DNA of 64,000 nt from DASZTV01 sp035548055. Lineage in GTDB: Bacteria > Actinomycetota > Actinomycetes > JAFAQI01. How positions within the stretch are numbered: position 1 is the first letter of the stretch; each line of letters starts with the position of its first letter. Position numbers and translations under genes: made by a program. Positions 36,304-45,062 of this stretch are shown piece by piece. The DNA lies in contig DASZTL010000061.1 in assembly GCA_035548055.1 (NCBI GenBank), forward strand, positions 30,424 through 94,423. Reading direction: 5' to 3'. The notes below the pieces were generated by a model. The model saw only the letters and a list, made by a program, of their open reading frames with translations. It ran no database searches and was not told the DNA's origin.

Positions 36304-37668
36304 ATGAAGACCTACGCCGCCGCGCGCGTCGCCCCGCAGGATGTTCACGCCCGCCTCGAGCGGCACCTTCTCGTCGATGGCTTCCGGCTCGTGGTGGATC
36401 TGAGGGCGAGCCACGGCAGCTGGCTGGTCGACGCCCGTGACGGCAGCGAGTACCTCGACCTGTACACGTTCTTCGCATCGGCGCCGCTTGGCGCGAACCC
36501 GCCAGGTCTGGCCGACGACCCGGAGTTCATGCGGCTGCTCGCCGAAGTCGCTGCGAACAAGCCGGCGAACTCCGACACGTACACGACCCACCTGGCGGAG
36601 TTCGTCGAGACCTTCGATCGGGTGCTCGGCGATCCAGCGCTGCCACACCTGTTCTTCGTGGAGGGCGGTGCGCTCGCCGTGGAGAACGCGCTGAAGACCG
36701 CCTTCGACTGGAAGAGCCGGCGCAACGAGCTGGCGGGTCGCTCGCCGGCGCTCGGCACGAAGGTGCTTCACCTCAGTCGTGCTTTCCACGGCCGCAGCGG
36801 CTACACCCTGTCGCTGACGAACACCGACCCCGTGAAGACGGACCGGTTCCCCAAGTTCGGCTGGCCTCGGATCGACGTACCGGCGATGCGGTTCCCGGTA
36901 CACGCACACCTCGACGAGATCGAGGCCGCCGAGCAGGTCGCCCTGAGCCAGGCGCGCGCCGCGTTCGAGCGCAGCCCGCACGACATCGCCTGCTTCATCG
37001 CGGAGCCGATCCAGGGAGAGGGTGGTGACAACCACCTCCGTCCGGAGTTCTTGCAGGCGATGCAGGCGCTCTGTCACGAGTACGACGCGCTGTTCGTGCT
37101 CGACGAGGTGCAAACCGGAGTCGGTCTGACCGGTACCCCGTGGTGCTACCAGCAGCTCGGCCTCGAGCCGGACATCGTCGCCTTCGCGAAGAAGCTGCAG
37201 GTCGGCGGGATCATGGCCGGGCGGCGGGTCGACCTCGTCCCGGACAACGTGTTCGCCGTGTCGAGCCGGATCAACTCCACCTGGGGCGGCGGTCTGGTGG
37301 ACATGGTGAGAGCGCGGCGGCTGCTGGAGATCATCGAGGCCGACGGGCTGTTCGACGCGGCGGCTCGTAGTGGTGACAAGTTCCTCGGCGGTCTGCACGA
37401 TCTGGCACAGCGGCACCCGGGGCTGGCGGCGAACGTCCGCGGCCGTGGCCTGATGTGTGCCGTCGACCTCCCGGACGGTCGCATTCGCAGCCAGGTGGTC
37501 GCGGGTCTGCGTGACGAGCGGGTGCTCGTCCTGCCGTGCGGCGAGCGGTCGGTGCGCTTCCGTCCGGCGCTGTCCGTGACGGAGGATGAGCTCGGGATCG
37601 CAATCGAGGCGTTGCATCAGGTGCTCAGCCGCCTTGCCGTCCCGTCGCGAGAGCGGGAGCCAGCATGA
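36304..37668 (+). CDS. lat: L-lysine 6-transaminase
   Basis: A 454-residue class III PLP aminotransferase that converts L-lysine and 2-oxoglutarate to 2-aminoadipate 6-semialdehyde plus glutamate. The match to Lat is clear over its whole length: the LYTFFASAPLGANPP segment, FFVEGGALAVENALKTAFDW for PLP phosphate binding, and DIVAFAKKLQVGGIMAGRR with the Schiff-base lysine (about residues 296-314). The start is ATG with ribosome site AGAGGAG. It overlaps the downstream aldehyde dehydrogenase by 4 bases (ATGA). It is the first step of a lysine catabolic operon. Confidence 0.93.
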   Translation: MKTYAAARVAPQDVHARLERHLLVDGFRLVVDLRASHGSWLVDARDGSEYLDLYTFFASAPLGANPPGLADDPEFMRLLAEVAANKPANSDTYTTHLAEFVETFDRVLGDPALPHLFFVEGGALAVENALKTAFDWKSRRNELAGRSPALGTKVLHLSRAFHGRSGYTLSLTNTDPVKTDRFPKFGWPRIDVPAMRFPVHAHLDEIEAAEQVALSQARAAFERSPHDIACFIAEPIQGEGGDNHLRPEFLQAMQALCHEYDALFVLDEVQTGVGLTGTPWCYQQLGLEPDIVAFAKKLQVGGIMAGRRVDLVPDNVFAVSSRINSTWGGGLVDMVRARRLLEIIEADGLFDAAARSGDKFLGGLHDLAQRHPGLAANVRGRGLMCAVDLPDGRIRSQVVAGLRDERVLVLPCGERSVRFRPALSVTEDELGIAIEALHQVLSRLAVPSREREPA

Positions 37669-39221
37669 GAACGATCACCTCCGTCATTGCGGGCACGGCG
37701 GTGTCCGGAGCGCCCGCCGCGATGATCGAGGACCGCAACCCGGCGGCGCTCCACGATGTCGTCGCGGAGGTTGCGCTCGCTGACGCTGCGACCTTTGCCG
37801 CGGCCTGCCGAGCGGCGCGGGCCGCGCAACCGGGCTGGGCCGACGTGCCCGCGCCGATCCGGGGGCGGGCGATCGCGCACATCGGGCGCACGGTCGAAGC
37901 CAACGCGGAACGGCTCGCACGCCTTGTGACTCGCGAAATCGGCAAGCCGTACGCAGAGGCGCTCGGCGAGGTGCGCGAGATCGTCGACACCTGCGACTTC
38001 TTCCTCGGCGAAGGGCGCCGTCTCTACGGGCAGACCGTCGGCAGTGAGATGCCGGACAAGCAGCTGTTCACCTTCCGCAATCCGGTGGGCGTCGTCGCCG
38101 CGATCACGGCGGGAAACTTCCCGGTTGCCGTGCCGTCCTGGTACCTCGTGCCGGCGCTGCTGTGCGGAAACACGGTGGTCTGGAAGCCCGCCGACTACTC
38201 ACCGGCCTGCGGGGCGGCGCTCTTCGAGCTGTTCGTCCGAGGCGGCGGGTTGCCCGACGGCGTGCTGAACCTGGTGCTCGCCGACGGCGCGTCGACGTAC
38301 GACGGGCTGGCGACAGCTCTCGAAGAAGGCAATGTCGACAAGGTCGGGTTCACCGGATCCAGCGCCGTGGGCGCGAAGATCGGCGAGCTGGCGGGACGTC
38401 ATCTGCAGTCGGCCTGCCTCGAGCTCGGTGGCAAGAACCCGATGGTGGTCACGCCCTCGGCGGACCTCGACCTCGCAGCAGAGGGCGCCCTGTTCTCCGG
38501 GTTCGGAACCGCTGGGCAGCGCTGCACGTCGCTCGGGACCGTCGTCGTTCACGAGAGCATCCACGACGACTTTCTGGCGCGCTTCGACAAGCTGACCCGG
38601 CAAGCCGCCATCGGTGACCCCACCGATGCCGTCCTGTTCGGCCCGATGCTCGACGAGAAGTTCGCCGCGCAGTTCGACGAGTACCTTCACTGGTTGCAGC
38701 CGCACCACGCGCTTCACGGCTCGTCGGCGACCGGTCGGATCACTCGGGACAACCCTCGTGACGGGTTCGTCGGTGATCCCGACGCCGGTGTCTACTACCA
38801 CCCCGTCATCGTCGACGGGGTGCGGGAAGACGACGCCATCTTCCGCCAGGAGACGTTCGGGCCCCTCGTCGGCATCACGACGTACCGGGACCTCGACGAC
38901 GCGATCCGGCTTGCGAACCTGCCCGGCTACGGCCTGTCATCGGCGATCTACACGACCGATGCCGAGGAGGTGTTTCGCTTCCGTCGGGGGGTCTCCGCCG
39001 GGATGGTGAGCGTCAACAACTCGACGTCCGGTGCGGAAGCGCACCTGCCGTTCGGCGGCAACGGCAAGTCGGGCAACGGCTCCCGCCAGTCGGGAATATG
39101 GGTGCTGGACCAGTTCACCCGCTGGCAGGCGGTGAACTGGGACTACTCAGGCCGCTTGCAGAAGGCGCAGATGGACGTCGCAGAGCTTTCGCCCGACGAG
39201 TCCTACCGGCTCCCCGAGTAG
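37665..39221 (+). CDS. Aldehyde dehydrogenase, probable 2-aminoadipate semialdehyde (piperideine-6-carboxylate) dehydrogenase
   Basis: A 518-residue NAD(P)-dependent aldehyde dehydrogenase. The catalytic Glu is in CLELGGKNPMVV (about residues 253-264) and the catalytic Cys in FGTAGQRCTSLGTVVV (about 284-299). The N-terminal cofactor site is NPVGVVAAITAGNFP (about 136-150). Overlap with lat by 4 bases and the direct pathway relation suggest it oxidises the cyclised semialdehyde product of Lat to 2-aminoadipate. The E1-like gene follows 11 bases later. A generic aldehyde dehydrogenase of other specificity cannot be excluded from sequence alone. Confidence 0.85.
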   Translation: MRTITSVIAGTAVSGAPAAMIEDRNPAALHDVVAEVALADAATFAAACRAARAAQPGWADVPAPIRGRAIAHIGRTVEANAERLARLVTREIGKPYAEALGEVREIVDTCDFFLGEGRRLYGQTVGSEMPDKQLFTFRNPVGVVAAITAGNFPVAVPSWYLVPALLCGNTVVWKPADYSPACGAALFELFVRGGGLPDGVLNLVLADGASTYDGLATALEEGNVDKVGFTGSSAVGAKIGELAGRHLQSACLELGGKNPMVVTPSADLDLAAEGALFSGFGTAGQRCTSLGTVVVHESIHDDFLARFDKLTRQAAIGDPTDAVLFGPMLDEKFAAQFDEYLHWLQPHHALHGSSATGRITRDNPRDGFVGDPDAGVYYHPVIVDGVREDDAIFRQETFGPLVGITTYRDLDDAIRLANLPGYGLSSAIYTTDAEEVFRFRRGVSAGMVSVNNSTSGAEAHLPFGGNGKSGNGSRQSGIWVLDQFTRWQAVNWDYSGRLQKAQMDVAELSPDESYRLPE

Positions 39222-39232
39222 CCGAAGCGGCC

Positions 39233-41470
39233 ATGGGGGAAGCGAGTCCCGAGGAGGTCCTCGACGCCCGGCTGCGTGCCGCCTTCGGATCCCTGACGTC
39301 GCGGCACGGTGGCGGCACCCCGCTCGACGACCCCGTCCGGTTGGGCAGCACCCTGACGGTGCGGCGGGCGTTGGCGTTGTTCGATGCTCAGCTCGCCAGC
39401 CGTGCTCTCGACCTGTTCGCGCGTCGGCTGCGAGCGGAGGGGCACGGCTACTACACGATCGGATCGGCGGGCCACGAGTCGAACGCGGCCGTCGCCGCTG
39501 CTACGCGGCCGACCGACCCCGCCCTGTTGCACTACCGATCGGGGGCCTTCTACATCGCGCGGGCCGCCCAGGTACCGGGTACGACGCCGCTGCGTGACGT
39601 ACTGCTGGGCCTGGTCGCCGCAGCCGATGAGCCGATCGCCGGCGGGCGACACAAGGTCTTCGGAAACGCCGATCTCGCGGTGATCCCGCAGACATCGACG
39701 ATCGCCTCGCACCTGCCTCGCGCGCTCGGGGTCGCATTCGCGATCGACCGCGCTCGCAAGCTCAAGGTCGATTGCCCCTGGCCGCGGGATGCCGTCGTCG
39801 TTGCGAGCTTTGGCGACGCCACGGCCAACCATTCCACCGCGACCGGCGCGATCAACGCGTCCTGTCGTGTGGCGCATGACGGCTTGCCGCTCCCGCTGCT
39901 GCTGGTCTGCGAGGACAACGGTCTCGGCATCAGCGTGCCCACCTCGAGCGGATGGATCGAAGCGGCGTACGGCAGCCGGCCCGGACTCGCGTACTTCACC
40001 GCCGACGGGAGCGACCTCGCGGCATGTTTCGAAGCCGCGGTCGCTGCTGTCGAGCACGTGCGTACGCGTCGAGCTCCGGCGTTCCTTCACCTGCGGGTGG
40101 TGCGCTTCATGGGTCATGCGGGCAGTGACGCCGAGATCAGCTACCGGTCTCGCACCGACATCGAGGCGGACTACGGCCGCGACCCGTTGCTCGGTACCGC
40201 GCGCCTGCTGGTCGAAGCCGCCGTGATGACCCCCGGGCAGGTGATCGAGCGGTACGACGCCGTTCTCGGCGAGGTCGAGACCCTCGCGCGGGAGGTGGTC
40301 ACGCACCGGCGCCTCGGGAGTGCCGGCGAGATCATGGCACCGCTCTCGCCCCGTAGCCCGGAGCGCGTGGCAGAGGCCGCGTCGACGGCCACCGAGCCGG
40401 CGCGACGCGTCGACGGCTTCGGCGGCCGGCTGCCAGAGGACGGCGACCCGCTGACGCTGGCAGACAGCATCAACCGCACGCTTGCGGACGCACTGCTCGG
40501 CGAGCCGCGGATGCTGGTGTTCGGCGAGGACGTGGCACGCAAAGGTGGCGTGTACGGCGTGACGCGTGGGCTTGCCCGCCGGTTTGGTGCCGGCCGGGTC
40601 TTCGACACACTGCTCGACGAGCAGTCGGTCCTCGGCGTTGCCCTGGGTGCCGGCGTCTCCGGTTTGATCCCCGTCCCGGAGATCCAGTACCTGGCGTATC
40701 TGCACAACGCCGAGGACCAGCTCCGCGGTGAGGCGGCCAGCCTGTCCTACTTCTCCAACGGCCGCTACCGCAACCCGATGGTCGTGCGAGTCGCCGGCCT
40801 CGCCTACCAGAAGGGGTTCGGAGGCCACTTCCACAACGACAATGCGCTTGCCGTCCTGCGCGACATTCCCGGCATCGTGGTGGCTGTTCCCGCTCGCGGA
40901 GACGATGCCGCGGCCATGCTGCGGACGTGCCTTGCGGCCGCGCGGATCGACGGCACGGTCTGCGTGTTCGTCGAGCCGATCGCGCTCTACCACTCACGAG
41001 ACCTGTACGCCCCCGGTGACGGCGAATGGGCCAGTCGATATCCGGCTCCGCACGAGTGGGCTGCCACACACGTACCGATCGGGGTGGGGCGTGGATATGG
41101 CGCCGGAACGGATCTCACGATCGTGACGTTCGGAAACGGTGTGCCGATGTCGCTTCGCGTTGCTCGCCGCCTCGGCGATGGCGGCATCGGCTGTCGGGTC
41201 CTGGATCTTCGCTGGGTGTCTCCGCTCCCGGTCGAGGACATCCTGCGGGAGGCGACGGCGACCGGACGAGTGCTGGTCGTTGACGAGACGCGTGCCAGCG
41301 GTGGCGTGTCCGAGGGAGTGCTCGCGGGTTTGACGGACGCGCGCTACCGCGGTGAGGTGGCACGGGTCGCCGCGCAGGACACGTTCATCCCGCTCGGCGA
41401 CGCGGCCGACCATGTGCTCGTCTCCGAGGCGGCCATCGAGAAGGCCGCGTACGAGCTCGTCAACCGCTAG
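39233..41470 (+). CDS. Fused E1 alpha-beta thiamine-diphosphate-dependent 2-oxoacid dehydrogenase
   Basis: A 745-residue protein that joins the alpha-type and beta-type E1 domains in one chain. The alpha part (about residues 40-370) has the ThDP/magnesium segment FGDATANHSTATGAINASC near 192-210, where the Gly-Asp pair and the distal Asn fit but the usual GDGxxxEG is altered. The beta part (about 400-745) starts ADSINRTLADALL and has MLVFGEDVARKGGVYGVTRG and the PEIQYLAYLHNAEDQL segment. E2 and E3 genes are not next to it. In the lysine operon it could decarboxylate 2-oxoadipate toward glutaryl-CoA, or be a branched-chain-type E1. Start ATG at 39233. Confidence 0.85.
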   Translation: MGEASPEEVLDARLRAAFGSLTSRHGGGTPLDDPVRLGSTLTVRRALALFDAQLASRALDLFARRLRAEGHGYYTIGSAGHESNAAVAAATRPTDPALLHYRSGAFYIARAAQVPGTTPLRDVLLGLVAAADEPIAGGRHKVFGNADLAVIPQTSTIASHLPRALGVAFAIDRARKLKVDCPWPRDAVVVASFGDATANHSTATGAINASCRVAHDGLPLPLLLVCEDNGLGISVPTSSGWIEAAYGSRPGLAYFTADGSDLAACFEAAVAAVEHVRTRRAPAFLHLRVVRFMGHAGSDAEISYRSRTDIEADYGRDPLLGTARLLVEAAVMTPGQVIERYDAVLGEVETLAREVVTHRRLGSAGEIMAPLSPRSPERVAEAASTATEPARRVDGFGGRLPEDGDPLTLADSINRTLADALLGEPRMLVFGEDVARKGGVYGVTRGLARRFGAGRVFDTLLDEQSVLGVALGAGVSGLIPVPEIQYLAYLHNAEDQLRGEAASLSYFSNGRYRNPMVVRVAGLAYQKGFGGHFHNDNALAVLRDIPGIVVAVPARGDDAAAMLRTCLAAARIDGTVCVFVEPIALYHSRDLYAPGDGEWASRYPAPHEWAATHVPIGVGRGYGAGTDLTIVTFGNGVPMSLRVARRLGDGGIGCRVLDLRWVSPLPVEDILREATATGRVLVVDETRASGGVSEGVLAGLTDARYRGEVARVAAQDTFIPLGDAADHVLVSEAAIEKAAYELVNR

Positions 41471-41480
41471 CCGCCCGCCG

Positions 41481-42305
41481 TCACAGCATGCGGTTGGCGA
41501 TCCACTGCGGCATGTGCGAGGCCATCACCTGGGCCGCCGCCCGGCGCGGAAGGACTACTCGATCGCGGTCGTTGCCGCACGCCCGGACGACCGCATCGGC
41601 GACCTCGTCGACGGTCAGCTTGCGCAGCATGCGGATCCGCAGCATCCGGTCGAACGCGTCTCGACATGGCTCGTAGCTGGTGGCCTCGTCGTACAGACCG
41701 GTGTCGACCGGCCCCAGCTCGACATTGGTGACGCCCACCCCGGTACCGCGCAGGTCGCGGCGGAGCCCTTCGGCAAGCTGCGACACCGCCGCCTTGGTTG
41801 CGGAGTAGGCGGTGAGGCCAGGCAGCGCCACTTGAGCACTCAACGACGAAACGAAGACGAGCCGGCCCCGGGCCCGGGCCCGCATCCCCGGCAGCAGCTG
41901 GCGAGCCAGCTCAGCCGGGGCGAGGGCGTTCACCTCGTACAGCTGCCGTAGCTGGGGCGCCGAGAAGTCCGTGAGGTCGCCCGACGTGCCGAGTCCGGCG
42001 TTGTTGATGAGGACGTCGACCGGCGCAATTGCCTCGAGCCGCTCCGCCACCCCGTCGGCGTTGGCGACGTCGGCGGCCAGATGTCCGACCCGGAGCTGTG
42101 CGGCGACCCGCTCGAGGTCGGCGCTACCGCGGGCGAGCAGCGTCACCCGGGCGCCGGCCGTCGCGAACTCGCGGCCGAACGCGGCGCCCATGCCGCGCGA
42201 CCCGCCCGTGACGACCACGTGCCGGCCGGTGAGATCCACCCGGATATCTTCACCCGGCCGGCGCGGAGGGATCGGGCGCACCCCGCCGAAGTTGGAATCT
42301 GCCAT
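41481..42305 (-). CDS. Short-chain dehydrogenase/reductase
   Basis: A 274-residue classical SDR. The cofactor site is VTGGSRGMGAAFGREFA (about residues 31-47), the NNAG motif is INNAGLGTSGD, and the catalytic Ser-Tyr-Lys triad is in FVSSLSAQVALPGLTAYSAT then KAAVSQ. The ATG at 42305 (MADSNFGGVRPIPP) gives standard length plus a short N-terminal extension; the open frame continues upstream without homology. It is convergent with the E1 gene, 10 bases away, and divergent from the L,D-transpeptidase gene. Substrate unknown. Confidence 0.9.
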   Translation of the reverse strand: MADSNFGGVRPIPPRRPGEDIRVDLTGRHVVVTGGSRGMGAAFGREFATAGARVTLLARGSADLERVAAQLRVGHLAADVANADGVAERLEAIAPVDVLINNAGLGTSGDLTDFSAPQLRQLYEVNALAPAELARQLLPGMRARARGRLVFVSSLSAQVALPGLTAYSATKAAVSQLAEGLRRDLRGTGVGVTNVELGPVDTGLYDEATSYEPCRDAFDRMLRIRMLRKLTVDEVADAVVRACGNDRDRVVLPRRAAAQVMASHMPQWIANRML

Positions 42306-42358
42306 CAAAAATCGGGACAATCTGTTGTGATGGCATCGATGCAGAGGACCCAGAGCGG

Positions 42359-43384
42359 ATGAGCCGGCTCGACAGGTACCGGGCCCACCGGGACGACCCG
42401 TACCGCGGCTACTACTCCGGGCGCACCGCGTGGCGCGCTCCGGTCGCGATAGGGCTTCCGCTCGCGGTCGCACTCGTGCTGATCATCACCTTCGCACTCT
42501 CGGCCGTGCGGCCGGCTTCCGGTCAACCTGCTCGGGCCGGACATCCCAACGGCCACAGCTACCAGTCCCTGCTGATTCCCTCGGATCAGGCCGCGCCGAC
42601 GTTCCAGGTCGGCCGCGATCACCAGGCGAAACATCCTCAGCGGGTCGTGATGGCGTACAACGCCGGGGCAGGGCAGACCCGGGCGGAGAGTGCTCCTCGC
42701 ACCCGTAGTGGAAGCAGTACGTCGTACCGCACCGACGAGAACGGCTACCGGATCGCGCCACGTAGGGACAGTGCCCTGGTCCCGTACACCACCGTCGTGG
42801 CACATCTCGAGCACACCACCAAGGGCTACCCTTCGGCGCGCTCGTTCTCGAGCAACCGCAAGGTGCCGGGTTCGTGGTACGGCTACCCCTCGATCCTCCC
42901 GGTGATTGACTCCACCGCGGACCGGATCAAGGTGATGCTCGCTCAGCGCCCCGACGAGTCGACGAGCTGGGTCAAGCGCAGCGCCGCGGTGCTGACCAGG
43001 GTCCACTACGCAATCGTCGTGGACATCTCGCAGCACTGGCTCTACGTGTTCTACAAGGGCATCCAGATCTCGTCGTTTCCGGTTGGCACCGGTGCCTCCG
43101 GCACCCCCACGCCCACCGGCCACTACTTCGTTGCCTTCCACGCTCCGCCTAACGGACCGGGCTACGGCGCGTTCATGATCGAGACCTCCGCGCACTCGCG
43201 GGTGATCGCGCACTTCGAGGGCGGTGATGACGCGATCATCGCGATCCATGGACCCGTCGGGTCAGATGCGCAGATCGGCAATCACGGCGCGGCGATCTCG
43301 AACGGCTGTATCCGCATGCACGACAGCGACCTTCGTCAGATCCGGCACGTTCACAACGGCTCACCGGTCTTCCTGACCTACTGA
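42359..43384 (+). CDS. Membrane-anchored L,D-transpeptidase (YkuD domain)
   Basis: A 341-residue cell-wall enzyme. One transmembrane helix (about residues 30-50, GLPLAVALVLIITFALSAV) anchors it, with the catalytic domain outside. The YkuD core at the C-terminus begins at VHYAIVVDISQHWLYVFYKG, and the active site is IHGPVGSDAQIGNHGA then ISNGCIRMHDSDLRQI (about 318-333), with the Cys nucleophile and upstream His. It would make 3-3 crosslinks in peptidoglycan or attach proteins to it. Start ATG at 42359. Confidence 0.92.
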   Translation: MSRLDRYRAHRDDPYRGYYSGRTAWRAPVAIGLPLAVALVLIITFALSAVRPASGQPARAGHPNGHSYQSLLIPSDQAAPTFQVGRDHQAKHPQRVVMAYNAGAGQTRAESAPRTRSGSSTSYRTDENGYRIAPRRDSALVPYTTVVAHLEHTTKGYPSARSFSSNRKVPGSWYGYPSILPVIDSTADRIKVMLAQRPDESTSWVKRSAAVLTRVHYAIVVDISQHWLYVFYKGIQISSFPVGTGASGTPTPTGHYFVAFHAPPNGPGYGAFMIETSAHSRVIAHFEGGDDAIIAIHGPVGSDAQIGNHGAAISNGCIRMHDSDLRQIRHVHNGSPVFLTY

Positions 43385-43398
43385 GCGAGCCGCGCACC

Positions 43399-45003
43399 GT
43401 GAGGGGGGTCCGTTCCGGCACGATCGCGGTCGCGCTTTCGCTGATCGCGATCGGCTCCGCCGGTAGCGGGTCGACCGCAATCGCACGGCCTTCGCAGGCC
43501 GACCCGCATCGTCCGCCGTTGACGATTCCGGCGTTGCGGCAGTGGTATCACGGCGAGGGCACGTGGCACCTGGGGGAGAGGGCCCGCATCCTGGTCTGGC
43601 CTGCCCGCCCTGCCATGGTGCGACTCGGCAAGCAGCTCGCGACCGACGTTCGGGCCGAGGTGGGACGCCGACTGCCCGTCGTCGAGGGTCGGGGGGGCTA
43701 CCGGCGCGGCGACATCGTCCTTCGTCACAGTCGTGACCTCGCCCGCAGCCTCGGCACCGAGGGCTACGCGCTCGAGGTCAGTCGGGTGGTCCGGATTTCC
43801 GCTCCGACGAGCACCGGGATCTTCTACGGCGGTCGGACGCTGGTGCAGCTGCTGCATCAGGGCACATCACTTCGGCAGGGCTTCGGGCTGGATAGTCCGC
43901 GATACCCGGAGCGCGGGCTGATGGTCGACGCGTCGCGGACGACGTACAGCACCCACTGGGTGTTGCGCGAGATCCACCGTCTCGCGGCGCTGAAGCTGAA
44001 CGTCCTCCATCTGCATCTCACCGACGACCAGCGGTGGGCGATCGACAGCAGGGCCTATCCGTCGGTCGTCGCCAAGCATGCGTTCAGCCGGGCCGACATT
44101 CGGCGCATCCTGCGGGTCGCCAAGCGCAACCACGTGATGGTGATCCCTGAGTTCGAGATGCCCGGGCACATGGCGTCATTCCTTTCCCGGCATCCGGCGC
44201 TGGAGCTGAAGCCGGCGGCGATCGTCGGATCCTCGACCTCGCAGCAATACGTGACGGACAAGCTCGACATCACCAACCCGAAGGCGCTCGCGGCGATGCG
44301 CCGGATCCTCGACGAGTACCTGCCGCTGTTCCCCGGCCGGTACTGGGACATGGGGTGCGACGAGTACCTGTCACCGGCTGAGTACGCCGTCTTCCCCCAG
44401 CTGGCGGCCTACGCCGTGACGCACTACGGTCCCGGCGCGACCCCGGCCGACGTGATCCACGCCTTCATCAACGCGGTCGACCGGATCGTTCGGGCACATC
44501 ACAAGACGCTGCGAATCTGGAGCGACCAGATGGGCGGCACCGGGCTCGTCCCGGTCAACAACGACGTCGTCGCCGAATGGTGGTCCAGTGCGTCGCCGCT
44601 CGGCGATCCAGTCACCGTCGCACCCTCGACGTTGCTCAACCGGGGCTTTCAGGTGCTCAACGCGGGCTGGTACCCGAACTACTACACGGACGACCTCGGC
44701 CCGGTCGCAGGCCGGGCTGACCTCGCCGGGGTCTACCAGAGCTGGGCGGTCAACCAGTTCGACGGTCAGGAGCTCACGACCGGCACGGTCACGACCCGGC
44801 AGACGGTCCCGGCGGGCAGTCCGGGCCTGCTCGGCGCAACGCTGAACGTTTGGGGCCCGCTGAAGGAAAGCACCGAACAGACCGCGGCCGGAATCGAGCC
44901 GCATCTCGCAGTGCTCGCCCAGAAGACATGGGGGAGCCGACTACCGACCCCGACCTACCAGGGGTTCTCCCGGGCGATGCGCCGGGTCGGTCTCCCGCGC
45001 TGA
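43399..45003 (+). CDS. Secreted beta-N-acetylhexosaminidase (GH20)
   Basis: A 534-residue glycosidase removing terminal beta-GlcNAc or GalNAc. It starts at GTG 43399 with a signal peptide (AVALSLIAIGSAGSGSTAIA). The GH20b-like N-terminal domain is followed by the catalytic barrel, marked by ERGLMVDASRTTYSTHWV, LKLNVLHLHLTDDQRWAID and the catalytic Asp-Glu in DMGCDEYLSPAE (about residues 317-328), where the usual Gly-Gly-Asp-Glu reads Gly-Cys-Asp-Glu. It is 14 bases after the L,D-transpeptidase gene, so it may act on cell-wall or chitin-derived sugars. Confidence 0.92.
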   Translation: MRGVRSGTIAVALSLIAIGSAGSGSTAIARPSQADPHRPPLTIPALRQWYHGEGTWHLGERARILVWPARPAMVRLGKQLATDVRAEVGRRLPVVEGRGGYRRGDIVLRHSRDLARSLGTEGYALEVSRVVRISAPTSTGIFYGGRTLVQLLHQGTSLRQGFGLDSPRYPERGLMVDASRTTYSTHWVLREIHRLAALKLNVLHLHLTDDQRWAIDSRAYPSVVAKHAFSRADIRRILRVAKRNHVMVIPEFEMPGHMASFLSRHPALELKPAAIVGSSTSQQYVTDKLDITNPKALAAMRRILDEYLPLFPGRYWDMGCDEYLSPAEYAVFPQLAAYAVTHYGPGATPADVIHAFINAVDRIVRAHHKTLRIWSDQMGGTGLVPVNNDVVAEWWSSASPLGDPVTVAPSTLLNRGFQVLNAGWYPNYYTDDLGPVAGRADLAGVYQSWAVNQFDGQELTTGTVTTRQTVPAGSPGLLGATLNVWGPLKESTEQTAAGIEPHLAVLAQKTWGSRLPTPTYQGFSRAMRRVGLPR

Positions 45004-45062
45004 GCAGGCAACGGAAGGTCCGACCGGCCCGATCACGAACTCCTCAGGCTGTGTGGGTCGGG

